From Flavobacteriaceae bacterium (GTDB lineage: Bacteria > Bacteroidota > Bacteroidia > Flavobacteriales > Weeksellaceae): a stretch of DNA of 64,000 nt. Numbering within the stretch: position 1 is the stretch's first letter; each line of letters starts with the position of its first letter. The notes under the pieces were generated by a model, which saw nothing but the letters and a program-made list of their open reading frames with translations, searched no databases and was not told where the DNA came from. A program made the position numbers and the translations under genes. Location: positions 1 to 64,000 of the forward strand of contig JAGLAZ010000002.1 in assembly GCA_018260565.1 (NCBI GenBank), written 5' to 3'. Of the stretch, positions 8,064 through 17,296 are shown piece after piece.

Positions 8064-10238
8064 TTAAAACCAATGACCTAAAACCACAGAGAAAATACCC
8101 GGTGTTTTATCTATTGACTTACTGATATTAAGTTTTACTTGTCCTGCTGGGGTTTTATAACCAAGTGTTATCCCTACTGAACTGTATTTAAAGTTAAAAA
8201 TTTGTTTCAAATCAAATGTATCATAAGCGCCCGCTGCATAAAAATGGGCAGTAGCATAAACATTTTTAATAACATTTACTTGCAGATCGTCTCCTAAAAT
8301 TATTAAGTTTTTAGCTTGGATTTGCCCAAACTGATAGCCTGGCATTTGGAAAAAGGTATGGATGTTTTGATCAAATATACCACCTGCGCGAAAGTTATAA
8401 AATGGACTAATCTCCTCACCAATACTAAAGGCGGAGTATCCTCTAATTCTGTTTGTAAGACGGGTATTTATTGGAATGTTTATTCTCAAATCTGTACGGG
8501 ATTGGATCTGCCTATTGGTTTTAATTTTGCCAAAAATATCTAAAAACTTCAATTCTGAATGAAGGTAAATTCCTCGTGTGGGAAAACTTCTATCATCACG
8601 CGTATCTGATTTTAAAAAAATATATGGATTTATGCTATATGTATGAGACTCTTCTGTGGTAGGAATGCTTTTTACTTTAAAATAATCATGGCTTATACCT
8701 CCTCCCAATGCGTATTTATCTTTCCAAATAGATTGTATATATGCCTCGTTCCGGATCCAGGACCAGGACTCAATATCATCTCCATTTTGGTTTTTGGTAT
8801 TAAAGGTCATACCAGAAGCATAAAGCCCAAAACCAGGAATGTAACCGTTATCAATAAAATAATTGAAATAATAGCGTGGTTTATCCCCTATTACAACATC
8901 CAATGATGCGATACTGTTATTAAAAATAGGCCTTCTAAAGGTTGCATTTAATAAGAGTCCCGTGCGAAAAGTGGGGTCATAATGTAAGCCTGCTTTCAAG
9001 AAGAGCCGGGTGGTATCCTCTTCTACGTTAAGATTAAGACTATAATTTCCCTCATTTTCTTCTATATCATAGCTAATAAGATTATAATTGCCAGTGGCAT
9101 ATAGCTTATCCAGCATAGAATTTATCTGTGTATAACTAAGTAATTGTGGCAGACGGAGATTCATTTTCCCAATGATATAATCTTTATTAAAAATTTTATT
9201 ATTGGTTACCTTTAGTGTAGTTATATTATAGCTCGTGCTGAATAAAAAATTAGTTCTGGCACGCACTTGCCTTGTAGGACTTTGTGGTAATTTTTGCAGC
9301 CAAGGCAGATATTTCTGAGCCGCTATATCTCCTTGTCTTAAAATTTTATCTTTATCATCATAGCTTGTAGCGCCTAGCCCAGTAAGATCTGGCTTAATAT
9401 TGATATCTGTATATTCATATTGCAATTGGGTGTCCCGCTGAATCCCGAAATCAATTACTTGATTTATAATGGCAGCTGCAGATACTAATTGTTCACGGGT
9501 CTGGAGGCCCTGGTTTAGATCCACTCCTATTACGATGTCCATTCCCTTCTCTTTAAGTTGGCGCGATGGATAATTTACCGTCATTGCTCCATCTATATAC
9601 AAGGAGTCATTTATTTTTACAGGATCTAATAAGCCGGGAAAAGCAGAACTTGCCATAATACTTTGTACGATATCTCCCCTCTCGAATTCCTTAATTTTTC
9701 CTGTTTCTAGATTGGTTGCTATACACATGAAAGGAATTGGAAGTTTAGAGAAATCTTCAATGTCTTTTACATTTCGGAAAATTTCCTTTAGTAAATAAAT
9801 GTTTCGCTGACCGTTTGAAATTGCTTTGGGAAGGAAATTTAACTTCCCGTCTTTAACAGGTACGCTAAATAGGTATTTATCATTTGATTTATCTACAAAA
9901 GATTTTTCCGTTCGAGCAGTGGGTGCCGTAATAAGTGAAATAAAATCTGTCTCCCTAATTATAGCCTCTATTTCTTTACCACTATAGCCAGCCGCATACA
10001 TTCCTCCTACGATACTCCCCATACTTGTACCCGAAATATAATCCACTTTTACGCCAAGTGAATCCAACATTTTTAATACGCCTACATGAGCAAAACCCTT
10101 AGCACCACCTCCAGCTAGGGACAGTCCTATTTTAGGATTTTTGGGTATTATTAATCCTTGCTTAACCTGTGCGTGATAACCAAAGGAAATGCAGGTAAAC
10201 AAAAAAATTAAAAAGGAAAGGATATATTTTTTAATCAT
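8064..10238 (-). CDS. Patatin-like phospholipase with C-terminal outer-membrane beta-barrel
   Basis: A signal peptide (about 1-24) is followed by a patatin domain. The oxyanion loop GGGAKG is at 43-48, the nucleophile motif GTSMG at 70-74 (Ser72) and the DGA motif at about 216-218, completing the Ser-Asp dyad. From about residue 330 a POTRA-like linker and a 16-strand-type barrel rich in alternating aromatic residues run to the end, finishing with a C-terminal phenylalanine (VVLGHWF). This is the type Vd (PlpD-like) autotransporter layout common in Bacteroidota. The predicted activity is phospholipid or lysophospholipid hydrolysis at the cell surface or in the periplasm. Its start overlaps murF-alr by 8 nt. 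Confidence 0.9.
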   Translation of the reverse strand: MIKKYILSFLIFLFTCISFGYHAQVKQGLIIPKNPKIGLSLAGGGAKGFAHVGVLKMLDSLGVKVDYISGTSMGSIVGGMYAAGYSGKEIEAIIRETDFISLITAPTARTEKSFVDKSNDKYLFSVPVKDGKLNFLPKAISNGQRNIYLLKEIFRNVKDIEDFSKLPIPFMCIATNLETGKIKEFERGDIVQSIMASSAFPGLLDPVKINDSLYIDGAMTVNYPSRQLKEKGMDIVIGVDLNQGLQTREQLVSAAAIINQVIDFGIQRDTQLQYEYTDINIKPDLTGLGATSYDDKDKILRQGDIAAQKYLPWLQKLPQSPTRQVRARTNFLFSTSYNITTLKVTNNKIFNKDYIIGKMNLRLPQLLSYTQINSMLDKLYATGNYNLISYDIEENEGNYSLNLNVEEDTTRLFLKAGLHYDPTFRTGLLLNATFRRPIFNNSIASLDVVIGDKPRYYFNYFIDNGYIPGFGLYASGMTFNTKNQNGDDIESWSWIRNEAYIQSIWKDKYALGGGISHDYFKVKSIPTTEESHTYSINPYIFLKSDTRDDRSFPTRGIYLHSELKFLDIFGKIKTNRQIQSRTDLRINIPINTRLTNRIRGYSAFSIGEEISPFYNFRAGGIFDQNIHTFFQMPGYQFGQIQAKNLIILGDDLQVNVIKNVYATAHFYAAGAYDTFDLKQIFNFKYSSVGITLGYKTPAGQVKLNISKSIDKTPGIFSVVLGHWF

Positions 10239-12687
10239 GATAGTATATGCGTTTTATACGGGAAGATATCCCGGTAAGTATTTCGTAACTAATTGTTTGT
10301 GAAGCATTTGCTAAATTTTGGAGTGATTCTTGATCATCAAAAATAATAACCTTTGAGCCTTCAGGGTATTCATCAGTCCCTAAATAAATCATCATCATGT
10401 CCATACAAATACTTCCTACTACTGGATAGTGCTTTTTACCAATGCGCACTGTGAACTCTCCGAATTTGGCATTCGCCATTCTGTGAATTCCGTCAGCATA
10501 GCCTATGGGTAAGGTAGCAATATTGCAATCTTCTGGAGCCACCCACTTCCTGGAATAGCTTACTCCCTCTCCTTTTCGCACAAAAGTAATTTGGGATATC
10601 ACTGTAGACAGGCTGACCACAGGCATAAGATAGGGTTGATGTCGTGATGTAGAAAGCCCATACATCCCTATGCCTAATCTTGCTAAATCACTTGGGGTTT
10701 CATTAAAAGAAGCTATTCCACCAGTGTTAAGAATATGTCGTTGAGGGGAATATCCCAGGGTTTTCTCAATGATATTAAAACCTGTTTCAAACTTTTTAAT
10801 TTGAAGTTCCGTAAATTCTTTTCCTTCTTCAGAATCTGAGGAACTTAAATGAGACATTATACTTTTGACTTCTATTTTATCTAAATATTGCGTTAAAATT
10901 GATAAAAAAGGTTCTATTTGCTGTTCTGAAAAGCCCAAACGATGCATTCCAGTATCTAATTTTATGTGAATTGGAAATTTGGAAGTACTATTTAAGACTC
11001 CTTCATCTATTAAGTATTGAAACTGCTGTATGGAATGAATTTCCGGTTCTAAGTAAAACTCTTTCATTTTGGTAATCTGAGCACGCTCAGGATTTAAAAC
11101 TAAAATGGGCACTGTAATACCATGTTTCCTCAATTCTACACCTTCATCAATAAAGGCAACTCCGAAATAAGAGATATTTTTATTAGAAAATTGTTTTGCA
11201 ATACCTAAACTTCCCATCCCATAGGCATTGGCCTTTAGCATTAGCATAAGGTTTACATTGGGACTGAGTAAATTTCTAAAGTATGAAACATTGTGCTCTA
11301 AATTCCCAAGATGAATTGCTAAACAAGTTTCATGATTAATGAGACTTAATTTATCTACTATTTTTTCAGTTTTAAAACTTCTTGCTCCTTTAATAATAAT
11401 GTAACTTGATTTTAAAGTGTTTATTTCCGTGCTATCCAGAAAAACATCAACATCTACAAAATTTACTATTGGTTTCACGTGAAACCATTCTTTGTATTCA
11501 TTTATAACTTTTCCTATAAGGATTAATTTTTCTGGTTGTGCTGAATTAAGTAAACTTGCAATATTGCTATATACTTCATTTATATCGTGCTCCTTATAAT
11601 GATCAGTATCTATATCTGTTAATATCAGAATTTTGGTTAAACTAGTTTCGTTAAATTTTTGAAGGCAGATGCGTAAGCTTTCTAGATCGAAATTATAGGT
11701 ATCGTTTAAGATTATATTATCTCTAATACCAGGAATTCTTTCCATCCTCATTTCTACTTCAGAAAGCTGGTTTATACCCTTAATTATTTGGTCGGATTGA
11801 TATCCATACAGATGTTGCATAGCAAATAATGCACAAGCATTCAAGAGTGAAGCATAATCATCATTCCTAATTTCAATGGTACTTTGTCCCTCTGGATAAG
11901 AAATAGTGTAACATTTATCTTTTAATAATTGGATTGAATACGTATTGGTAACGTTAAATCCAAAACTATAGGTTGGAATTTCTAACCTTTGAACATAACT
12001 TTTTACTTCTTCATCATCTCCAAAGTATAAAAAGCGTTTTGCGTTTTTAGCAATTTTTATCTTTTCTTTTATATGACATTCTCGATTTGGAAAGTGTGCT
12101 GAATGTGCACTGCCAATATTCATAAGAACTGCAAGTTCCGGAAATAGCATTTGAGATGGAATATCCATTTCATTCAATCCGCTAATTCCTACTTCAAATA
12201 TTCCTAGTGTATGTTCATATCCAGCTGCTAAAATTGAAAGAGATAATCCTAATGTAGAATTATAACTTTTAGGGCTTTTGCAAATACGATAGGAAACAGA
12301 AAATACTTCAGATGCCCATTCTTTTAAAATAGTTTTTCCATTACTACCTGTTATTGCAATATGTGGCAGCTTTAGTTTTCGCAAATGAGCTTGTGCTGCT
12401 TTATGCAAAAATTTTGAGGAAGACGGTGATTTAATAAATTGTGCATCGAGAAAGATTGAATAATTTTCTGGAAGTATTTCGACAATAAACGAGCGTATTC
12501 CTTTATTATAAGCTTCTTGTATATAAGAATGACCATCTTGATTTTTTGTCTTTATCGCTACAAATGCAGTATTTTTAGTAAAATATATTTTTCTAGTATC
12601 ATACTCAATGAATTGAATTTGTTGCTGATTATTATTAAATAAAATACCTCCACCAAGTTCTGCTAGTTCACTTCCCGAATAATTCAT
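10231..12687 (-). CDS. murF-alr: Bifunctional MurF ligase / alanine racemase
   Basis: Fused peptidoglycan-precursor enzyme. Residues 1 to about 445 are a Mur ligase (UDP-MurNAc-tripeptide:D-Ala-D-Ala ligase), with the ATP-binding motif TGSNGKT and NDTYNFD. From about 450 to the end is a PLP-dependent alanine racemase, with the PLP lysine in LMLKANAYGMG (about 482) and the catalytic tyrosine region GVSYSRKW. Supply of D-Ala and ligation of D-Ala-D-Ala are thus on one chain, an arrangement known in Bacteroidota. At 818 residues it is the expected fused length. It overlaps tdk by 4 nt and the patatin gene by 8 nt. A perfect parS palindrome (11472-11485) lies inside the coding sequence and encodes W-F-H-V-K-P in the Mur half. 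Confidence 0.95.
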   Translation of the reverse strand: MNYSGSELAELGGGILFNNNQQQIQFIEYDTRKIYFTKNTAFVAIKTKNQDGHSYIQEAYNKGIRSFIVEILPENYSIFLDAQFIKSPSSSKFLHKAAQAHLRKLKLPHIAITGSNGKTILKEWASEVFSVSYRICKSPKSYNSTLGLSLSILAAGYEHTLGIFEVGISGLNEMDIPSQMLFPELAVLMNIGSAHSAHFPNRECHIKEKIKIAKNAKRFLYFGDDEEVKSYVQRLEIPTYSFGFNVTNTYSIQLLKDKCYTISYPEGQSTIEIRNDDYASLLNACALFAMQHLYGYQSDQIIKGINQLSEVEMRMERIPGIRDNIILNDTYNFDLESLRICLQKFNETSLTKILILTDIDTDHYKEHDINEVYSNIASLLNSAQPEKLILIGKVINEYKEWFHVKPIVNFVDVDVFLDSTEINTLKSSYIIIKGARSFKTEKIVDKLSLINHETCLAIHLGNLEHNVSYFRNLLSPNVNLMLMLKANAYGMGSLGIAKQFSNKNISYFGVAFIDEGVELRKHGITVPILVLNPERAQITKMKEFYLEPEIHSIQQFQYLIDEGVLNSTSKFPIHIKLDTGMHRLGFSEQQIEPFLSILTQYLDKIEVKSIMSHLSSSDSEEGKEFTELQIKKFETGFNIIEKTLGYSPQRHILNTGGIASFNETPSDLARLGIGMYGLSTSRHQPYLMPVVSLSTVISQITFVRKGEGVSYSRKWVAPEDCNIATLPIGYADGIHRMANAKFGEFTVRIGKKHYPVVGSICMDMMMIYLGTDEYPEGSKVIIFDDQESLQNLANASQTISYEILTGISSRIKRIYYHD
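11472..11485. promoter_or_regulatory. parS: parS site A (ParB-binding centromere)
   Basis: GTTTCACGTGAAAC, a perfect match to the core of the widely conserved parS consensus. The palindrome extends to 18 bp (11470-11487, flanks TG/CA). It lies within the MurF half of murF-alr. Confidence 0.85.
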
Positions 12688-13295
12688 TCATTCTTTGTAT
12701 AAAATAATTTCCTGGATACTGCTTCATAAGAATCTTCAGCACCCAGTTGTATTGGGTTAAGAGTTTTATCTGTAGATATGCTATTTGCTTTTAACTTTGA
12801 ATAATGTGCAGGACCTCCGGTTTCCCTACAAATGGCGTGTACCTTAGTTACATATTCAGCTATAGCCATTAAATTGGGCATCGGTCCAAAAGGTTGTCCC
12901 TTATAGTCCATATCCAGCCCAGCCAAAATAATCCTTTTACCTGAATTTGCAAGTTGATTTGCCACTGAAATAATTCCATCATCAAAAAATTGGCATTCAT
13001 CTATACCCACTACTTCTGCATCCTCAGAAAGCTCAAGGATTTCTGTAGATGATGCCACTGGAATAGCTGGAAGGGATGATTTATTATGGCTGATAATATC
13101 TGTCTCAGAGTATCGTATATCCATTTTCGGTTTAAACAGAATGGTTTTTAGACCTGCTATTTCTGCCCGCCTAAACCGCCGAAGTAATTCCTCCGTCTTT
13201 CCAGAAAACATAGGACCCGCAATAACCTCTATCCATCCAAAATGAGTATCTTTTTGATACTGAGGACTTTCTGGACTTGTATTCTCGATATACAT
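12684..13295 (-). CDS. tdk: Thymidine kinase
   Basis: Type II thymidine kinase of pyrimidine salvage, phosphorylating thymidine with ATP. The P-loop GPMFSGKT is at about residues 27-34. The DECQFF segment supplies the catalytic aspartate-glutamate region, and the lasso region lies around HAICRETGGPAHYSK. The four-cysteine zinc site of the E. coli enzyme is not evident, as in other Bacteroidota homologues. At 203 residues the length is normal. It is first in the minus-strand operon with murF-alr (4-nt overlap), and a -7 box lies 22 bp upstream. It is divergent from the 220-residue unknown gene. Confidence 0.95.
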   Translation of the reverse strand: MYIENTSPESPQYQKDTHFGWIEVIAGPMFSGKTEELLRRFRRAEIAGLKTILFKPKMDIRYSETDIISHNKSSLPAIPVASSTEILELSEDAEVVGIDECQFFDDGIISVANQLANSGKRIILAGLDMDYKGQPFGPMPNLMAIAEYVTKVHAICRETGGPAHYSKLKANSISTDKTLNPIQLGAEDSYEAVSRKLFYTKNE

Positions 13296-13316
13296 TCTTT
13301 ATATTAGCAAAACTTT

Positions 13317-13324
13317 CAAAGTTA
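13317..13324 (-). promoter_or_regulatory. Candidate -7 promoter box for the tdk operon
   Basis: TAACTTTG on the minus strand matches TAnnTTTG and ends 21 bp before the tdk ATG. Confidence 0.5.
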
Positions 13325-13335
13325 CATAATTTCGC

Positions 13336-13998
13336 ATGGAACCCTATTTACTTTCTCAAAAATTACAAAGTCTTGCACAAGATATTGAGCGTATCCACAT
13401 GGATCTTAGTCAACTCTCGGATTTGGAATGTATTCATAAAAATAAAGATAAGTTCTTGGAGATTTTTAAAAAATTAATAGAATATGATGTGCTGGTAGAC
13501 TATCAACAAAAGATAACATCTGAAACTACTACGCTTTCTCTTACCGATGATGAAGTAACATCTACTACTCTGATAGAGATTCAGACTGAGAATTTACATC
13601 CAGAATACAAGAGCGAAACTGTTGATACTACCCGTTCTAATTCATCAACAGAAGATTGTGATAATCAACAAGAAAATGAACCTGTATCTAAGCTTAAAAT
13701 TCCAAAATTAAAATCAAATCAAACTTCAGCAATCGATTTAGGCACTACAAAAGAATCTTTGGCGCAAAATAAAAAGCTGGCGGTAGATCTTAACGATAAA
13801 ATATTCCTTATTCAACAATTATTTAATCACAATGCGGAAGCATATACTTCCTGCATTGATCAATTAGAAAAATGTGAAACACGAGATGAGGCTAATGCTT
13901 ATCTCAGCAATGAATATCATAAAAGAAATTGGAAAAATCAAGATGTTGCTGCGCAAAGGCTTTGGACTCTGGTAGAAAACGCTTTATATGTCAGGTAA
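13336..13998 (+). CDS. Conserved protein of unknown function upstream of rsmI
   Basis: 220 residues. The N-terminal 55 residues are predicted helical. A polar Ser/Thr/Glu/Asn-rich linker (about 60-135) follows. The C-terminal 75 residues form a compact unit: V-D-L-N-D-K-I-F-L-I-Q-Q-L-F-N-H-N-A-E-A-Y, then CIDQLEKCETRDEANAYL, and finally W-K-N-Q-D. I recall similar C-terminal units in other Bacteroidota hypothetical proteins, where the pattern is I-N-D-R-F-x-F-x-x-x-L-F. No catalytic motif or signal peptide was seen. The gene overlaps rsmI by 11 nt, so translation is probably coupled. Function unknown. Confidence 0.75.
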   Translation: MEPYLLSQKLQSLAQDIERIHMDLSQLSDLECIHKNKDKFLEIFKKLIEYDVLVDYQQKITSETTTLSLTDDEVTSTTLIEIQTENLHPEYKSETVDTTRSNSSTEDCDNQQENEPVSKLKIPKLKSNQTSAIDLGTTKESLAQNKKLAVDLNDKIFLIQQLFNHNAEAYTSCIDQLEKCETRDEANAYLSNEYHKRNWKNQDVAAQRLWTLVENALYVR

Positions 13999-14680
13999 AA
14001 TAAGCCTCATCCCTACACCTATAGGGAATTTAGAAGATATTACTTTTCGTGCTGTTCGGTATTTGCAAGAAGCGGATATAATTTTTTGTGAAGACACCCG
14101 TGTATCTGGTAAACTTTTGCAACATTATCAAGTATCTAAACCATTAAAATCTTTGCACGCCTACAATGAACATGCAGATATTAGTAAAATTATAGAGCAA
14201 TGTACGCAGCAAAATTTACATATATGCTATATTTCTGATGCTGGTACACCTGGAATATCGGATCCTGGCTATTTGCTCGCAAAGGCTGCTATAGAGCACA
14301 ATATTTTGCTTGAGTGTCTTCCAGGGGCCTGCGCTTTTGTACCAGCCCTCGTAATAAGCGGTCTCCCTATTCATGAGTTTAAATTCATGGGGTTCTTGCC
14401 ACCTAAAAAAGGCAGAAAAGCAAAATTAGAGCTAATAGCACAAGAAAAATGTATATGTATTCTCTATGAAAGTCCGCATAAAATCAATACATTATTGAAA
14501 GAAATATCGGAAATTTGTGGTCCGCAAACTCAAATAAGTCTTTCTCGTGAGTTGTCTAAATTGTTTGAAGAAACATTTCGTGGTGCAGTGCAGGAAATAA
14601 TAGAGGTTATAGGTGAGAGAAAACTTAAAGGGGAAATGGTAGTATGCATTAATCCAAATTCAAAACATGATTCAAAATAA
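13988..14680 (+). CDS. rsmI: 16S rRNA (cytidine(1402)-2'-O)-methyltransferase
   Basis: SAM-dependent enzyme that 2'-O-methylates C1402 in the 16S rRNA decoding centre. The tetrapyrrole-methylase fold is visible: LIPTPIGNLEDITFRA at the start, IIFCEDTRVSGKLL, YISDAGTPGISDPGY, the LPGACAFVPALVISGLP loop, FMGFLPPKKGRK and ILYESPHKI. At 230 residues it is a normal length for Bacteroidota RsmI. It overlaps the upstream unknown gene by 11 nt and fabG by 14 nt. Confidence 0.96.
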   Translation: MSGKISLIPTPIGNLEDITFRAVRYLQEADIIFCEDTRVSGKLLQHYQVSKPLKSLHAYNEHADISKIIEQCTQQNLHICYISDAGTPGISDPGYLLAKAAIEHNILLECLPGACAFVPALVISGLPIHEFKFMGFLPPKKGRKAKLELIAQEKCICILYESPHKINTLLKEISEICGPQTQISLSRELSKLFEETFRGAVQEIIEVIGERKLKGEMVVCINPNSKHDSK

Positions 14681-15404
14681 AACAGTTCTCATTACGGGAG
14701 GCTCCCGTGGAATAGGGAAAGGAATAGTAGAATATTTTATTCAAAAAGGTGCACAGGTAGGATTTACCTATGCAGGATCTAAAGATCTTGCTGAGCAGCT
14801 AGTAGCTGAATACTCAGGGAAAGGAAAAATTATAGCATATCAATCTGACGCATCAGATTTTTCGGCCTCAGAACAATTAATAGAAAAATTTATTCAAGAT
14901 TTTGGCTCCATTCAAGTTGTAATCAATAATGCTGGAATTACTAAAGATAACTTAATGCTTCGTATGAATGAGACTGATTGGGATTCCGTAATTAATACCA
15001 ATTTAAAATCAGTTTTTAATATTACAAAAGCATGCATAAAACCTATGATGAAAGCCAAACAAGGCAGCATAATTAATATGACTTCGGTAGTTGGTATCAG
15101 TGGTAATGCAGGACAAGCTAATTACGCAGCTTCTAAAGCAGGTGTTATAGGATTTACTAAATCAATAGCCTTAGAATTAGGCTCAAGAAATATAAGATGT
15201 AATGCCATCGCCCCGGGCTTTATAGCCACAGAAATGACAGAAAAACTGGATGAAAAGACTAGAGAGGTTTGGGCTGAACAAATACCTCTAAAAAGGGCAG
15301 GCAAACCAGAAGATATTGCCAAAGCATGTGCGTTTTTAGCTTCCGATGATAGCAGTTATATTACAGGCCAAGTCCTACAAGTGGACGGCGGCATGCTTAC
15401 ATAA
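14667..15404 (+). CDS. fabG: 3-oxoacyl-[acyl-carrier-protein] reductase
   Basis: NADPH-dependent reductase of type II fatty-acid synthesis, reducing beta-ketoacyl-ACP. It is a classical short-chain dehydrogenase: cofactor motif TGGSRGIGKG near the N-terminus, NNAG in the middle, catalytic Ser in NMTSVVGISG and YAASKAG for Tyr/Lys. The C-terminal APGFIATEMTEKL and SYITGQVLQVDGGM are diagnostic of FabG. Its 245 residues are the normal length. It overlaps rsmI by 14 nt and is followed by mnmG after 13 nt. Confidence 0.94.
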   Translation: MIQNKTVLITGGSRGIGKGIVEYFIQKGAQVGFTYAGSKDLAEQLVAEYSGKGKIIAYQSDASDFSASEQLIEKFIQDFGSIQVVINNAGITKDNLMLRMNETDWDSVINTNLKSVFNITKACIKPMMKAKQGSIINMTSVVGISGNAGQANYAASKAGVIGFTKSIALELGSRNIRCNAIAPGFIATEMTEKLDEKTREVWAEQIPLKRAGKPEDIAKACAFLASDDSSYITGQVLQVDGGMLT

Positions 15405-15417
15405 TTATTCGTAAATA

Positions 15418-17283
15418 ATGGATAATATATTTGATACCATCGTAGTAGGTGGTGGCCACGCAGGCTGCGAAGCCGCTACTGCAAGCGCAAAAATGGGTAG
15501 TAAAACCTTACTTATTACCATGAATATGCAGATGATTGGCCAAATGAGCTGTAATCCTGCAATGGGTGGTATAGCCAAAGGACAAATTGTAAGAGAGATA
15601 GACGCTTTAGGTGGTGGGAGCGGTATCGTTTCAGATAAATCATCTATCCAGTTTAAAATGCTTAATCTTTCCAAAGGTCCGGCAATGTGGTCTCCAAGAA
15701 CTCAGAATGATAGGATGCTATTTGCTCATTACTGGAGAATGCATTTGGAGTCTTTACCAAACTTGGAATTTTATCAAGGGATGGTAGACGATATTTTAGT
15801 TAAAGAAGGAAAACTAAAAGGAGTAAAACTAAATACCGGTGAAATCTTTTATACCAAAAGTGTTGTACTTACCAATGGTACTTTTTTAAATGGTTTAATC
15901 CATATTGGAGAAAAACAATTTGGAGGCGGAAGAATGGGTGAACCAAGAGCCTTTGGTTTAACAGAAAAACTTGTACAACTAGGATTTTCATCCGGAAGAA
16001 TGAAAACTGGAACTCCTCCCCGAATAGATGGGAGAAGCCTGGATTATACTAAAATGGAGGAGCAAAAAGGCGACGAAAATCCTGCCCAATTCTCCTATTT
16101 TCATCCTAATGAATTAGCCGAAAAAACTCAAAAATCTTGTTTTATCAGTTATACTAATCCTATTGTACATGAAATTTTGGCTTCAGGATTTGATAGATCT
16201 CCCATGTTTAATGGAGCTATACAATCCACTGGACCAAGATATTGTCCCAGTATTGAAGATAAGATCAACAGATTTGCAGAAAGGGAAAGACATCAGATTT
16301 TTGCAGAACCAGAAGGTTGGGATACGGTAGAAGTTTATGTAAATGGATTTTCCACAAGCTTACCTGAAGATGTTCAAAAAAAAGCAATTCGATTTATTCC
16401 AGGCTTTGAAAATGCCAAATTTTTCCGTCCAGGTTACGCTATTGAATATGATTATTTCCCACCAACTCAATTAAAAAGAACGCTGGAAACCAAACTTATT
16501 CAAGGGTTGTTTTTTGCTGGACAAATCAATGGAACTACTGGCTATGAAGAAGCGGCAGCCCAAGGTCTTATGGCAGGAATAAATGCGCATCAATATTCAC
16601 ATGATAAGGAGCCCGTTATTCTAGGCAGAAATGAAGCGTATATAGGGGTTTTAATCGATGATTTGGTAACTAAAGGTACGGAGGAGCCTTATAGAATGTT
16701 TACATCTCGTGCAGAATATCGTTTATTATTAAGACAAGATAATGCTGATGAAAGATTATCTCGCATAGGAGCAGAAATTGGATTATTAGAATCCTATAAA
16801 TATGATCTTATTCAAAAGAAATATGAGAATTTAAATCATCTGGTCGCTAATATTCGTAAAGTAAGCATTGGTCCTAAAGATGCAAACCCTGTTATTGTAG
16901 AAAAAAATGGCTCTGAAATAGATCAAAAAGTTAAAATAAGTCAGATTCTTACTAGGCCAGAAATAAAAATTTTAGACTTTAAAGATTTTATAATTAAAGA
17001 ATTAAATTTAGAAAATGAAGATGTAATACCTTGGGAAAATGCTGAAATTAGAATAAAATATGAAGGGTACATTCAGAAAGAAAATGAACAAGTTGAAAAG
17101 TTTAAAAAGATAGAGAAACTTAAATTTCCCGATAATTTTGATTACTCACCAATACAATCTTTAAGTACAGAGGCCAAACAAAAGCTAATAGCTATACAGC
17201 CTGAAACTTTGGGTATGGCAAGCAGAATCTCAGGTGTTTCCCCAGCAGATATCCAAGTACTAATGATATATTTAAACAAATAG
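15418..17283 (+). CDS. mnmG: tRNA uridine-5-carboxymethylaminomethyl modification enzyme MnmG
   Basis: FAD-binding subunit that, with MnmE, installs the carboxymethylaminomethyl group on U34 of tRNAs reading split codon boxes. Visible are the dinucleotide-binding motif [10 protein letters not shown] at the N-terminus, [24 protein letters not shown] and the conserved [12 protein letters not shown]. The family C-terminal domain ends [19 protein letters not shown]. At 621 residues it is full length. Its stop codon TAG (17281-17283) shares its last base with a parS palindrome. MnmG is origin-proximal in many bacteria. Confidence 0.97.
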   Translation: MDNIFDTIVVGGGHAGCEAATASAKMGSKTLLITMNMQMIGQMSCNPAMGGIAKGQIVREIDALGGGSGIVSDKSSIQFKMLNLSKGPAMWSPRTQNDRMLFAHYWRMHLESLPNLEFYQGMVDDILVKEGKLKGVKLNTGEIFYTKSVVLTNGTFLNGLIHIGEKQFGGGRMGEPRAFGLTEKLVQLGFSSGRMKTGTPPRIDGRSLDYTKMEEQKGDENPAQFSYFHPNELAEKTQKSCFISYTNPIVHEILASGFDRSPMFNGAIQSTGPRYCPSIEDKINRFAERERHQIFAEPEGWDTVEVYVNGFSTSLPEDVQKKAIRFIPGFENAKFFRPGYAIEYDYFPPTQLKRTLETKLIQGLFFAGQINGTTGYEEAAAQGLMAGINAHQYSHDKEPVILGRNEAYIGVLIDDLVTKGTEEPYRMFTSRAEYRLLLRQDNADERLSRIGAEIGLLESYKYDLIQKKYENLNHLVANIRKVSIGPKDANPVIVEKNGSEIDQKVKISQILTRPEIKILDFKDFIIKELNLENEDVIPWENAEIRIKYEGYIQKENEQVEKFKKIEKLKFPDNFDYSPIQSLSTEAKQKLIAIQPETLGMASRISGVSPADIQVLMIYLNK

Positions 17284-17296
17284 TTTCACGTGAAAC
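17283..17296. promoter_or_regulatory. parS: parS site B, spanning mnmG stop and the next gene's start
   Basis: GTTTCACGTGAAAC, a perfect consensus core. It begins at the last base of the mnmG stop codon and contains the GTG start (17290-17292) of the following methyltransferase gene. Confidence 0.88.

Noticed and set aside
13277-13477. 66-residue plus-strand frame overlapping tdk start
   Set aside because: Overlaps the tdk promoter and the better-supported 220-residue gene in another frame.
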